From the NCBI GenBank assembly GCA_003149065.1, contig QGFZ01000002.1:310001-374000 (forward strand): 64,000 bases of DNA, read 5' to 3'. Made by a program: the position numbers and the translations under genes. Below, piece after piece: positions 24,787-33,356 of this stretch; the first letter of the stretch is position 1; every line of letters starts with the position of its first letter. The stretch is from Ruminococcaceae bacterium R-25 (GTDB taxonomy: Bacteria > Bacillota > Clostridia > Saccharofermentanales > Saccharofermentanaceae). Below the pieces are notes generated by a model that saw nothing but the letters and a program-made list of their open reading frames with translations, was not told where the DNA came from and did not search any database.

Positions 24787-26415
24787 ATGGACAAAATCGA
24801 GTTCGATCAGCTTATCGATAGGATCAGATCAGGTGATGACGAAGCCATGGAAGTTTTCATGGCCGAGATGGAAGAATACATCGGCGGCAGGATAAAGTCT
24901 ATCCTGAAAAACAGGGGAATAAGTTCTGGAAACAAACTTGAAGACCTGATGCAGGCAGGCTGGGTCGGTGTCTTCCATGCCTTAAAGAATTACGATACAG
25001 CCAGCAAAGCAAAGTTCACCACTTATGCAACTGAATATATCGATCCTGAGATAAACAGAACTCTTAAGGATCTGAAAACCATCATTAAGACCAGAGATCC
25101 CATTCTTGCTTACTCCAAATCCTACAACGAGATATCTCCTGAAGAGAAGAAAGCTCTTGAAGCTTTGGCAATTATTAAGCTCGGTACTTCCCAGAAGGGC
25201 AGAGATCTTACTGCCGAAGAGCGAAAAGAAAAACTTGAAGAAAGAAAGATCTACACTGAAAACGACAAATTCCCTAAGGAAAGCCTCGTTCTGCAGATAA
25301 TGGAGATCCTAAGATCTGCAACGGATGAACGTCACTCGATAACCGTCGAAGAACTCAAAGAATGCCTTACGATGATGCGTATTGTTAAGTTCAATAATTC
25401 TTTTATTGAGAGCCCCAATACGATCACTTCCACGATAGAAAACATCTTGAATGAGCTTGATCCGAAGGAATACACCAAGGATAACGACGATGATTACAAG
25501 ATCAAGTACAGAGGTTACGATAACGACGAACTCATAAAGAAGATCAAGCGGGCAGAGGGAAAGCATGAGGTCACAGATTTCAGGTTCGTCCAGCCGTTTT
25601 CTTATCAGGAACTTGATGAACTGATCCAGGCGGTCAGCATGTCTTCTTATCTGTCAGCAGAAGAAAAAGACAACCTGATAAAAAAGATCTTTGATACATG
25701 CGGCGGCTACTACAGATCTCCTTTCTGGGACGGAAAGCACTTAAGATTCAATCCTTCAGCCATCCACGGAAGATTCAGCAAGTCTTCAGGAAACAGCGAA
25801 AAAGATCTTATGGCAAATCTCAAGACTATCCAGACAGCAATTAACCACATGTGGCAGATCAAGTTTACATTCAACGGCTATGATTCTGACGGCAATCTGG
25901 TTCCGACAAATAAGAATCCGCACTTTTTCAGCCCGTTCCATCTCGTGGTCTATCAGGATCTGTTCTATCTGATCGGTCTCTGGAGCGATGGCACAAACAA
26001 GAAAATCTACCACTACAGAGTTGATCTCATGAGTGATGTAGAGATACTGACGGGCAAGAATAATAAACCCGTCCGGATTAAGATGTACGGAATCGAAAAC
26101 CTTCCGATCTGGAACTGCAACTGGAATCCGGAAAAGTACCTATCAGAGCACCTCTACATGGCATACGATGAGCCAAGAGACATCAAGATTAAGATCAAGA
26201 AGACTGACTATACAGACATCTACAAGTGGTTTAGCAGTTATACAAAAACAAACATTCCATGCGAAGAAGGCTATGATGTAATTATCGTTAAGACATCGCC
26301 TTCCATGATCGTTCATTGGGCATTGCAGTATTCCTCGAAAGTCGAGATACTGGATGAAGATATCAGGGCAGAAATTAGGAAAGAGATTAAGAAGTTAGGA
26401 GAGAAGTATGAGTAG
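24787..26415 (+). CDS. Sigma-region-2 / WYL-domain fusion regulator
   Basis: A 542-residue regulator with an odd architecture. Residues about 1-100 look like sigma-70 region 2 (LEDLMQAGWVGVFHALKNYD at 51-70, then KFTTYATEYI). A winged helix lies at about 165-225 (LQIMEILRSATDERHSITVE), the WYL linker helices at 270-303 (FSYQELDELIQAV), the WYL domain at about 355-420 (FFSPFHLVVYQDLFYLIGLW, then YHYRVDLMSDVEIL) and a WCX-type end at 455-540. WYL proteins sense ligands, often nucleic acid pieces, and control stress or phage-defence genes. Sigma region 4 is absent, so it is unlikely to be a normal sigma factor. GGAGGTGA precedes ATG 24787. It overlaps the next gene by 8 bases. Confidence 0.8.
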   Translation: MDKIEFDQLIDRIRSGDDEAMEVFMAEMEEYIGGRIKSILKNRGISSGNKLEDLMQAGWVGVFHALKNYDTASKAKFTTYATEYIDPEINRTLKDLKTIIKTRDPILAYSKSYNEISPEEKKALEALAIIKLGTSQKGRDLTAEERKEKLEERKIYTENDKFPKESLVLQIMEILRSATDERHSITVEELKECLTMMRIVKFNNSFIESPNTITSTIENILNELDPKEYTKDNDDDYKIKYRGYDNDELIKKIKRAEGKHEVTDFRFVQPFSYQELDELIQAVSMSSYLSAEEKDNLIKKIFDTCGGYYRSPFWDGKHLRFNPSAIHGRFSKSSGNSEKDLMANLKTIQTAINHMWQIKFTFNGYDSDGNLVPTNKNPHFFSPFHLVVYQDLFYLIGLWSDGTNKKIYHYRVDLMSDVEILTGKNNKPVRIKMYGIENLPIWNCNWNPEKYLSEHLYMAYDEPRDIKIKIKKTDYTDIYKWFSSYTKTNIPCEEGYDVIIVKTSPSMIVHWALQYSSKVEILDEDIRAEIRKEIKKLGEKYE

Positions 26416-27172
26416 ACCACTTACAGAATTTAAAAGCGATCGTGATAATGATGTAAAGGATTTGTATGAGAAGATTTATCCTAACATTAGTATTTCTGGG
26501 ATAAGAAGAATAATGACCATTGTCTTGGGTGATTCCAAAAAGACTTTTGTAGTGAATGGTGATCAATGCATCAATTTAAAGCTGGGTAATGCGTATGATG
26601 GTATAGGCAGTATCATTAATCTTAATAAATTGTCTGAAGACAGTGTTAAAAAAATAGAAGAATTGAATTTATTGATTGATTACTACAGCCATACGATATT
26701 AAATTATTCGATTTTGCCGGTTACAGGCGGACTGAATAATATCAAATGGCGTTTGGGCAGTGACCGTATCGACACATTTATCTTTGTATTAGATCAATAT
26801 TATAAAAATATAAACAGAGCGATAATACTGAATTCAGGGTCGTCTAACGGCGATGTAGGAACAAGAAAGAAACTAGAATCATTTCTTAGTTCTTTTGGTT
26901 CCGTTGAGGAATTTGTTAGTTTCATTTATAGATTGGATCCGGATGATTCCAAAAAGTTTATTAAGGATTCTCTTGGATCAGGCAGTGAACCTATTCTTGA
27001 TATTAAAGGATTATGCCAATACATGGAACTTGCAGTCGATTTTTGGGAATTAAGACTCGAATCAATGCAAAAATCAGGGGTATTAAGGCTAAAAAGCGGT
27101 AAGGAAAAAGTTGAAAAAGACTTTGAGTTATTACGTGACAGTATCAAAAAATTCACGATTTCAAAAAACTGA
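26408..27172 (+). CDS. Unknown protein coupled to the WYL regulator
   Basis: A 254-residue soluble protein, MSRPLTEFKSDRDNDVKDLY at the start, with a mainly helical C-terminal half. The ATG lies inside the last codons of the WYL gene (8-base overlap), so translation is coupled and the products likely work together. The codons are clearly richer in A and T (many ATT, TTA, AAT, GAT) than in the genes on either side, which suggests a separate origin. I see no catalytic motif and do not recognise the family. Confidence 0.7.
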   Translation: MSRPLTEFKSDRDNDVKDLYEKIYPNISISGIRRIMTIVLGDSKKTFVVNGDQCINLKLGNAYDGIGSIINLNKLSEDSVKKIEELNLLIDYYSHTILNYSILPVTGGLNNIKWRLGSDRIDTFIFVLDQYYKNINRAIILNSGSSNGDVGTRKKLESFLSSFGSVEEFVSFIYRLDPDDSKKFIKDSLGSGSEPILDIKGLCQYMELAVDFWELRLESMQKSGVLRLKSGKEKVEKDFELLRDSIKKFTISKN

Positions 27173-27227
27173 AGGTTAAGCCTCACATAATATTAGTAGA
27201 AGAGCCTGACAAACAGGCAATGAACCA

Positions 27228-27255
27228 AACCGTGCAAGAATTGCACGGTTTTTTT
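27228..27255 (+). terminator. Intrinsic terminator after the WYL unit
   Basis: AACCGTGCAA (27228-27237), loop GAA, TTGCACGGTT (27241-27250), then a T run to 27255. A smaller GCCTG/CAGGC hairpin lies at 27204-27218. Confidence 0.9.
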
Positions 27256-27282
27256 ATTTCATTAGGAGGAAAGAAAACAGAT

Positions 27283-28053
27283 ATGAAGAACATGATGAAA
27301 TCCTATTTAGGAGACGATTACAGCAGCAACCATTTGAGGAACTTCTGCCTTTACTGGCTGAAGGGGATGGCTTTAGGACCGGAATGGGAAGACACCGTAG
27401 AGGGCCGCGCCGCCTTCGATGAGTGGCGCAGGAAGAATGATCTGGACTGCCTGTACTTTGACGGTGACCTTTGCGCTGACACTCTGATGAGTGCCTGGAC
27501 CATCATCAAGTGGGTTGCAGAATACCTGAACATGGAGTACGGCATTAAGTTTTCTAAATGCGAAAAGGATTTAAAGCTCCTTGCTGCAGACCGCGATGCT
27601 TATCTGCCTGCAAAAGACGATTTGGTAAAACTCTTGGACAGATTCTTAGAACTTGCCGAGAGACGCTGCAACTATATCCTTCTTCCTGACCGCCGCATGA
27701 ATAATGACAGGTACGAATTTAGAAGGAGCGCCAAGTATATAAAGTTCTTCGATCAGGTACCCGCAACGCTCTGGCATGTCTTTTGTAAGGAAACTCTGGG
27801 ACAGTATTTTCTTGGTGATAACGGTGAAGTTGATGAGCGCAAAGTAGAGGAATGGATCAGGCGGGAGAAGCTTCAGATGGGATTTGCCAACCGTGTAATC
27901 AGCCAGGAGAATGTTATCCCGCTGACTTCAACAGCAAGACTCTATTTCGGCAAACGGCTTAAGACGAGAAGCGATCTTGAAGAAGCGCTCAGGTACATGA
28001 TCTGTTTTCTTGAGCAGAGAGAAAAAGAAATCGGAGGTGATTTAGATGAATGA
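27283..28053 (+). CDS. Unknown protein, first gene of a three-gene unit
   Basis: A 256-residue soluble protein starting MKNMMKSYLGDDYSSNHLRN, with many aromatic residues (WHVFCKETLGQYFLG) and a C-terminal helix. No named domain. The start ATG 27283 uses AGGAGGA at 27265-27271; an in-frame ATG at 27220 would place the terminator hairpin inside the gene, so I reject it. It overlaps the next gene by 8 bases. Confidence 0.65.
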   Translation: MKNMMKSYLGDDYSSNHLRNFCLYWLKGMALGPEWEDTVEGRAAFDEWRRKNDLDCLYFDGDLCADTLMSAWTIIKWVAEYLNMEYGIKFSKCEKDLKLLAADRDAYLPAKDDLVKLLDRFLELAERRCNYILLPDRRMNNDRYEFRRSAKYIKFFDQVPATLWHVFCKETLGQYFLGDNGEVDERKVEEWIRREKLQMGFANRVISQENVIPLTSTARLYFGKRLKTRSDLEEALRYMICFLEQREKEIGGDLDE

Positions 28054-28666
28054 ACTGTTGGAAGGCAATGTTTACAGATTAGGAAGCGTGATGGAGATCA
28101 CAGGGTATCAAGGTTACATCTTAATGGAAGAAGATGCGTATACAGGTAAGGACAGTACAGTGATTGACCTTGGACTTAGAAGGAAGCTCAATATTCCCTA
28201 TACCAAGGCTTATCTGATCCTTGTAAATAACCATGCATCAAGAGTTAATGAGTTTTCAGGCAAGAACAACAAGCTTAGCACGATCTTATCTGACATGGGT
28301 ATCAATGCGAAAATAAAGGCCGGTTATTCCAAGGGTAAGAACGCTTGGCATTACGCGATTGGAAAAGGTCCTAACAGCAGCACGAAGGGAATCTTTGGCA
28401 AGCACGGTTATGCGGTGCAGGACAGGATCTGGACTGACTGCTGGGAATTTGATTTCAGTATGCGTCTCTTTAATCCCGGATGGGTCAGGATCGGAGGTGT
28501 TAATACGGACTGGCTTTCCACAAGCCGTTGGGTTTTGGACGATGTTATGGATAAAGGTTCAAAGCTTATCAGGACGGCGCTCACCAAAGAGGTGGATATC
28601 AGTGAAGAGAAGTACAGGAAGGTGCTCAAAAAGGCCGGGCTTGAAGAAAGCTTATTTATGGATTAA
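28046..28666 (+). CDS. Unknown protein, paralogue A
   Basis: A 206-residue soluble protein. Its C-terminal half, FGKHGYAVQDRIWTDCWEFD then WVRIGG and KKAGLEESL, matches position by position the next protein (FSKYGFATQYYFWNDCDDYE, HIRIGG, KQAGLENQL). The shared pattern F-x-K-x-G-x-A-x-Q-x4-W-x-DC ... RIGG ... DVM ... ALT ... AGLE-x-x-L marks a family I do not know. GGAGGTGATTTAG precedes the ATG, within the previous gene. Confidence 0.65.
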   Translation: MNELLEGNVYRLGSVMEITGYQGYILMEEDAYTGKDSTVIDLGLRRKLNIPYTKAYLILVNNHASRVNEFSGKNNKLSTILSDMGINAKIKAGYSKGKNAWHYAIGKGPNSSTKGIFGKHGYAVQDRIWTDCWEFDFSMRLFNPGWVRIGGVNTDWLSTSRWVLDDVMDKGSKLIRTALTKEVDISEEKYRKVLKKAGLEESLFMD

Positions 28667-28672
28667 AGGGAG

Positions 28673-29356
28673 GTGAAAAATTTGGAAAAGAACAAAGATG
28701 TAAAGCTATACACCGGACTATCGTATAACCTGTCGCGCGTTCTGGATGTCGGAGAGAAGTATAAAGCATATATTCTTAAAAGCAGATTGAGCAGCCGCAG
28801 ATTTTTAGCAGATCTCGGCAGGCGCAGATATCTTTATCTGGACAGGACCTCTTATCTTGTCCTGGTATCAGACAGAAGCGTGAAGATATATAAGCTCAAA
28901 GCTGATGGGAATGATCTCCGTGAAGGATTGCCTGTAATAAGGATTAAGAATGAGTTAGAGCAGCGCGGGATAAAGTGCAGGTCGATTGCTGATTACGCGA
29001 AAATGACGTATTCATTTGGAACCGCTTGGGAGCGTTCGCTTAGGGCAAGTTCGGCAGTCTTCTCAAAATACGGATTTGCCACACAGTATTACTTCTGGAA
29101 CGACTGCGATGATTATGAATTTGAGATCCGTTTTGTGAAGAGAGGACATATCCGTATAGGCGGTCGGGATATTATGACGATCAGATCGTTCCACGGTACG
29201 GAAGATGTCATGAGTATGGCCGGTGAGTATATCGAATTGGCCCTTACCGGTCCTGCTGAAATGAGCATATCCGGTTTTGAGGACAGAATGAAGCAAGCAG
29301 GCCTCGAAAACCAGCTCAGAGGCGTTTATTTTAACCTGCCGGACTGGTTGATGTGA
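28673..29356 (+). CDS. Unknown protein, paralogue B
   Basis: A 227-residue protein, 6 bases behind paralogue A and sharing its C-terminal half (see there). The N-terminal half is more basic (SRRFLADLGRRRYLYLDRTS). GGGAGGTGAAAAA lies before the start; the start codon printed by the sequence is GTG at 28673 or TTG at 28682, the latter better spaced from GGGAGG. The pair probably arose by tandem duplication and may form a heteromer. Confidence 0.65.
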   Translation: MKNLEKNKDVKLYTGLSYNLSRVLDVGEKYKAYILKSRLSSRRFLADLGRRRYLYLDRTSYLVLVSDRSVKIYKLKADGNDLREGLPVIRIKNELEQRGIKCRSIADYAKMTYSFGTAWERSLRASSAVFSKYGFATQYYFWNDCDDYEFEIRFVKRGHIRIGGRDIMTIRSFHGTEDVMSMAGEYIELALTGPAEMSISGFEDRMKQAGLENQLRGVYFNLPDWLM

Positions 29357-29386
29357 TAATCTAAAATCTAATAGAAGGACTAATTT

Positions 29387-29950
29387 ATGTGCGAGGAATT
29401 ATTAAAAGCTGCAACGGAAGAGAACATAAAAAAGTACTGCAAATTGGTAGGAAAGTTTCCTGATCTGGTCAGCAAAAAGGTGCTGGATTATCTTATCGGT
29501 GCGGATTACTTTACCGCGCCGTCCTCATTCAAGTACCACGGCAACTGGGTCGGCGGGAACTTCGACCACAGCATGAAGGTGACAGAACTCCTCTTGGAAT
29601 ATACGGAGAACGAACACCTCAAGTGGGACCGTGAAGAGTCGCCTTACATAATCGGACTGTTCCATGATTTGTGTAAGAGCGACCAGAGGCGCTTCATATT
29701 CAATGACGGTGAGATGGTGATCGTCTCAGGAAATTCTCCTGACAGGAGACACAGCGAGAAGTCTATTGAACTGATCGAGAGAAACATAATCTGCATGACT
29801 GTTGAAGAGAAACTCTGCATCTACTACCACATGGGTGAGTACGGTGGAGATGACGAATACCAGGCACTGATGGCGAAGCTGATGGAAAAGAACCGGAACA
29901 TCAAATACACGCAGATGGCAGATACTGCCGCAGCGAAAATGGGAATCTGA
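29387..29950 (+). CDS. HD-domain protein
   Basis: A 187-residue probable metal-dependent phosphohydrolase. The HD fingerprint is seen as a first His in GGNFDHSMKVTELL (near residue 62), the HD pair in GLFHDLCKSD (near 94) and later acidic residues. Many such small HD proteins act on nucleotides. AGAAGGACTAATTT precedes ATG 29387. A metallophosphoesterase follows after 16 bases, so two phosphate-cleaving enzymes are probably co-expressed. Confidence 0.85.
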   Translation: MCEELLKAATEENIKKYCKLVGKFPDLVSKKVLDYLIGADYFTAPSSFKYHGNWVGGNFDHSMKVTELLLEYTENEHLKWDREESPYIIGLFHDLCKSDQRRFIFNDGEMVIVSGNSPDRRHSEKSIELIERNIICMTVEEKLCIYYHMGEYGGDDEYQALMAKLMEKNRNIKYTQMADTAAAKMGI

Positions 29951-29966
29951 ATATAGGAGGTAGATC

Positions 29967-30665
29967 ATGAAAGTATTAGTTATACCTGATGTCCACTTAA
30001 AGCCTGAGATCTTTGAAAAGGCTATGGAAATAATGAAAAACTCTGACTGCGAAAGAGCCGTTGTAGTAGGCGACATTGCAGACGACTGGGGCATGGAAAG
30101 AGACGTTAAATTATATGAGGAGACCTTGAAGAAGGCTTTGGAATTTGCAAAAAGATATCCTGATACACTCTGGTGCTACGGCAACCACGACCTGGCATAT
30201 ATCTGGGACAAGTTCGATCACCCGGGTTTCTCTCCATATGCTCAGGACACGGTCTGTGAGTATTTCAATTATCTGGATGATACTGTCAGCCTCGCTATAA
30301 TGCACCGCATCGATAACGTCATATTCTCCCATGCAGGACTTACGAAAGAATTCGTTGATTATTACCTTGCCGAATACAGGGACGATGTTGATGCCTTGGT
30401 AGACGCGGTCAACGGACTGGACGAAGGCGAACTGTGGGATGACACGAGCCCCATCTGGGCACGTCCCCAGTACAACTATGTAGAAGGAGACATGTATCCG
30501 CCCGAATATCTTCAGGTAGTTGGGCACACACCGGTAAGGCGCATTACTGACCAGGGCGGTCTTATAACCGTTGATACGTTCTCAACAGACAGCTTAGGCC
30601 ATCCGATAGGCACAGAAGACCTGTGCTGGGTTGATACTGAGACAAAAGATTGGGGCATTATTTAA
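29967..30665 (+). CDS. Metallophosphoesterase, protein-phosphatase-like
   Basis: A 232-residue two-metal phosphoesterase. The motifs are DVH (residues 8-10), GDIADDW (35-41), GNHD (near 74), the His of HAGL (near 122) and GHTPV (near 189). The GHTP ending rather than GHxH is usual in the PP2A/PrpE-like branch, which act on phosphoproteins or dinucleoside polyphosphates. AGGAGGT precedes ATG 29967. Confidence 0.88.
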   Translation: MKVLVIPDVHLKPEIFEKAMEIMKNSDCERAVVVGDIADDWGMERDVKLYEETLKKALEFAKRYPDTLWCYGNHDLAYIWDKFDHPGFSPYAQDTVCEYFNYLDDTVSLAIMHRIDNVIFSHAGLTKEFVDYYLAEYRDDVDALVDAVNGLDEGELWDDTSPIWARPQYNYVEGDMYPPEYLQVVGHTPVRRITDQGGLITVDTFSTDSLGHPIGTEDLCWVDTETKDWGII

Positions 30666-30756
30666 TTGCCCATTTCAAAATGTCAAAAAACGTTGTAAAA
30701 TTCTAAATACACAACGAAGCAAACTTGTACCTCATCGGGATAATAAGGAGGTAAAT

Positions 30757-31089
30757 ATGTTGAATGCTGAAAGTTTGAAAAAACTTATTTCCAATAGTGA
30801 CTCCTATTCAAAGGAAGATTACTATAATGCTTTTCTGGACGTAACAGAACAATACTTAAACGAGCTCATGAACACATTGGCTTACGAGAACAAGCTTCTT
30901 GAAACACTTGACGAACAAGAAGCTGAAGAGCTGATGGAGAGCGTGGCCGAAGAAACCGCTGCCAAATTCTATGAGAACGCCGATATGTTTGACGAAGACA
31001 AGGTCTCCAGGATCAACAAACTCATTGGTTTTGTCGAGGAAGAATTCGGAGAGATCGGTGACGACGGAGAAATGGACGACGATCTCTGA
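30757..31089 (+). CDS. Acidic small protein, unknown
   Basis: 110 residues, strongly acidic and helical, ending in GDDGEMDDDL. AAGGAGGT lies 6 bases before ATG 30757; an in-frame codon at 30631 would overlap the previous gene without a ribosome site. No family recognised. The gap of 91 bases to the previous stop could contain a promoter but I see no clear boxes. Confidence 0.6.
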   Translation: MLNAESLKKLISNSDSYSKEDYYNAFLDVTEQYLNELMNTLAYENKLLETLDEQEAEELMESVAEETAAKFYENADMFDEDKVSRINKLIGFVEEEFGEIGDDGEMDDDL

Positions 31090-31158
31090 TCTATCAGAAG
31101 CATAGAGAGTACTGGCACATTAAGGCGTTGAGCATTCCCATCAGGGAGGTAACCTTTT

Positions 31159-31680
31159 ATGAAGCAGACAGAACAAGAAATCTTCAATACCCTGCATATT
31201 AAGCTTCCGGTTTCTGATTTTCAGAATCACGACACTCCTGAAAAATTCATTGAATTATTCAATAATCTCATGATCCGCATGTCTGAAGGCGGCCTTGCAC
31301 CCATGCCCCTGATGAATTTTACAGTAGTTACTCTGGACTTATCAGGACAGGGTGCTGAGGATGAGTACCCGGATGTCTGCCGTTCCGATCTGTTTGTGAA
31401 GGTCGAGGACGAATTGGGAAATAAATGGTTCCCGTTATTCAGCGAGAGAGCCGAAATAAGCGAGGACTTAAGAAACTCAAATGTTGTCAAAGAAGTTCCG
31501 ATAAGAGAGATCATCTATGCCGGATATTTTGAAAAAGATGTCCAGGGTGTAGTAATTAATCCTAATTCACAGTGCTTCTCGTTACATAAGGAATACCTTA
31601 AGCTTATGGTAGGTCAGGAAGATATGTATGGTGAGGCATGGAAAGATTGTTTGAGGATGGCAGATGACGAAGAAGGATGA
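31159..31680 (+). CDS. SseB-like protein
   Basis: A 173-residue soluble protein. The middle, NKWFPLFSERAEISE, then EVPIREII and GVVINPNSQCFSL, is the typical core of SseB N-terminal domains (W-x-P-x-F ... G-x-x-x-NP). The role of SseB-type proteins outside type III secretion is unclear; they are common as stand-alone genes in Clostridia. GGGAGGTAA precedes ATG 31159. A terminator follows 75 bases after the stop. Confidence 0.75.
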   Translation: MKQTEQEIFNTLHIKLPVSDFQNHDTPEKFIELFNNLMIRMSEGGLAPMPLMNFTVVTLDLSGQGAEDEYPDVCRSDLFVKVEDELGNKWFPLFSERAEISEDLRNSNVVKEVPIREIIYAGYFEKDVQGVVINPNSQCFSLHKEYLKLMVGQEDMYGEAWKDCLRMADDEEG

Positions 31681-31755
31681 TATTATATTATTGTGGAAAA
31701 CAAAAAAGTAATTCATGGGTATATGCTTTCCCCCGTGAATTTACTCCTTTCTAAG

Positions 31756-31790
31756 AGCAACCCGGTAGCGATGCCGGGTTGTTCTTGTTT
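31756..31790 (+). terminator. Probable intrinsic terminator
   Basis: AGCAACCCGG (31756-31765) and CCGGGTTGTT (31774-31783) pair with one wobble; the following bases are T-rich. Confidence 0.7.
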
Positions 31791-31828
31791 TGGGGGTAAA
31801 TCACACGCTTCTTCGTCAAACTTGAATG

Positions 31829-32024
31829 TGTATCGAAAACGCTTAATTTATATGTGTTTTCGATACAACGAACCTCAATGATGTATCGACAAGGGACACT
31901 TTTATGAGGTTTTCGATACAAAAACGCGAATTTGTATCGAAAATGGGGTGTTCTTTATGGTTTTCGATACACCAAAGTGCGACCGTGTATCGAAATGGAG
32001 GTTTTTTTCGAGGTTTTCGATACA
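31829..32024. repeat. Array of four 39-base palindromic units
   Basis: Units at 31829-31867, 31882-31920, 31933-31971 and 31986-32024 are each exactly 39 bases. Each begins TGTATCGA and ends GTTTTCGATACA (the last unit continues with G); 15 central bases differ. Spacers are 14, 12 and 14 bases. As spacer and centre have nearly the same length, the motif TGTATCGAAAA occurs eight times in alternating direction at almost even distances. The remaining gap (32025-32331) has a GTGCATT/AATGCAC hairpin near 32060-32085, a TATAAT at about 32174 and no credible gene. Confidence 0.85.
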
Positions 32025-32331
32025 GTTGAGTTTGTGGTGCAAGGTCACAAGTTGGCTTGTGCATTTGCTGGCCTGAAAAATGCACAATAATTACACAAAC
32101 TCCGATTTGTTTATTTCATAGTCGGGACGCTTTTTCGAAAGCATTAATCAAAAATCTTCTCATATCGCCATGTTATAATTTCTGTCAGGAGCTCTTATTA
32201 AATTATTGGCTCAGTTTAAAAATATTTATGCCGGTTTTTAACTTCGTCATAATATATTTTATTAAGCGCCAAGGTTAATCACTCGCGAAGTTTTATATGA
32301 ACCAAGACTATCAGGAAGGCAGTGTAATTAC

Positions 32332-32667
32332 GTGATAGATTATGAAACAATTGCAAGGGGCAATCACAGAAGCGGCATGAACTGCGCTATGGCAGTTTAC
32401 GATGCTCTGGGTATGAATAATCCCAATAAGACTGCTGCTCCGCGCCCGAGAGAAAACGGCGGCATGTGCGGAGCTGTTCTGGCAGCAGAGCAGACCATCC
32501 GTGAGCTGGGCGGCACCGATGAAGATATTGCCGAATTTGAGAGACGGTTCATTGAGAAGCATAAGTACTTAAAGTGCGGAGAATTAAGAGGCTTTCTTTC
32601 CGGCAAATGCAATGACTATGTCGGCACGGCAGCTGCAATAGTAGGGCAGATGGGAATAATAGAATAA
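32332..32667 (+). CDS. C_GCAxxG_C_C-type putative redox protein
   Basis: A 111-residue protein with conserved cysteines: NCAMAVYDAL near residue 17, GGMCGAVLAAEQTI near 45, and Cys near 83 and 92. This is the pattern of the C_GCAxxG_C_C family, thought to be redox-active or metal-binding. Start codon GTG 32332; its bases overlap the TGA of a 12-codon ORF (ATG 32297, MNQDYQEGSVIT), which may couple translation. AGGAAGG is the nearest ribosome site. It is 10 bases before the next gene. Confidence 0.8.
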   Translation: MIDYETIARGNHRSGMNCAMAVYDALGMNNPNKTAAPRPRENGGMCGAVLAAEQTIRELGGTDEDIAEFERRFIEKHKYLKCGELRGFLSGKCNDYVGTAAAIVGQMGIIE

Positions 32668-32677
32668 GGTGAGCACC

Positions 32678-33286
32678 ATGAAATCCAAAGCAGGGGACAT
32701 TATTAAAACGATAATTTCAGTGATCCTGAACTGCTTTATTGTTCTGGTCGGATTCTGGTTCATTCTCACCGCCATTTATATACCGGCCAATACAAATGAA
32801 TATTATTTCCTTAAAACTCCCAGCATTTGGGAAGGAAGGGAATTAACCCTTATTCAGGACGTTACTGTAGATAATTCAGGTCACAGCGACAACCCGGTAA
32901 CGCTTAAGAAGGGTACTGTTATCACGTCTGAGGAAATCCGTCAAAATGGTGTGCGTTATGTTGATGATATTGACGGAGAACACTACCATCAAGATATTCC
33001 TCTGGAATGCTTCGAAGAATGCGAGGCGCTAAAAGAGGAATTAAAGGAAATAGCTGCAAGTAACAAGAAACGCAGAATAGAAATAATGATGCCGGCAAAC
33101 ATCACGATCCTTATCGTGGGCGGTCTCTATCTGACGGCAGCTGTTTACTTAACATTTAAATTCATAAAAAAGGATAAGCGCAAGATAGCTGTTCTTTCAA
33201 CCATATTACTTACTGTGGTATTAGTTCTTATACTTGCTGCATTGTCAATTTATACGGTTTGCTTTCATGCTGTAATCCACAAATGA
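32678..33286 (+). CDS. Membrane protein with an extracytoplasmic domain
   Basis: 202 residues: one membrane span at about 8-35, a roughly 100-residue polar domain with GHSDNPVTLKKGTVI, and two spans near the C-terminus. AAGGTG precedes ATG 32678; a GTG at 32669 is also in frame. It is probably co-transcribed with the redox protein. No family recognised. Confidence 0.65.
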   Translation: MKSKAGDIIKTIISVILNCFIVLVGFWFILTAIYIPANTNEYYFLKTPSIWEGRELTLIQDVTVDNSGHSDNPVTLKKGTVITSEEIRQNGVRYVDDIDGEHYHQDIPLECFEECEALKEELKEIAASNKKRRIEIMMPANITILIVGGLYLTAAVYLTFKFIKKDKRKIAVLSTILLTVVLVLILAALSIYTVCFHAVIHK

Positions 33287-33356
33287 AATTTAAGCGTGCA
33301 GCTTACGTTTTTATTGCTATCATTTAACGAGATTCGTATTTAGTGAGGATAAGGAA

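Noticed and set aside
27220-27282. Upstream ATG as the start of the first gene of the three-gene unit
   Set aside because: The added codons are the terminator hairpin and T run of the preceding unit; ATG 27283 has the ribosome site.
31829-32024. CRISPR array
   Set aside because: Repeats are inverted, arms are only 12 bases and spacers 12-15, and no cas genes are near.
31693-32278. Short frames inside and after the 39-base array
   Set aside because: They consist of the repeats or AT-rich spacer sequence, and none has a ribosome site.
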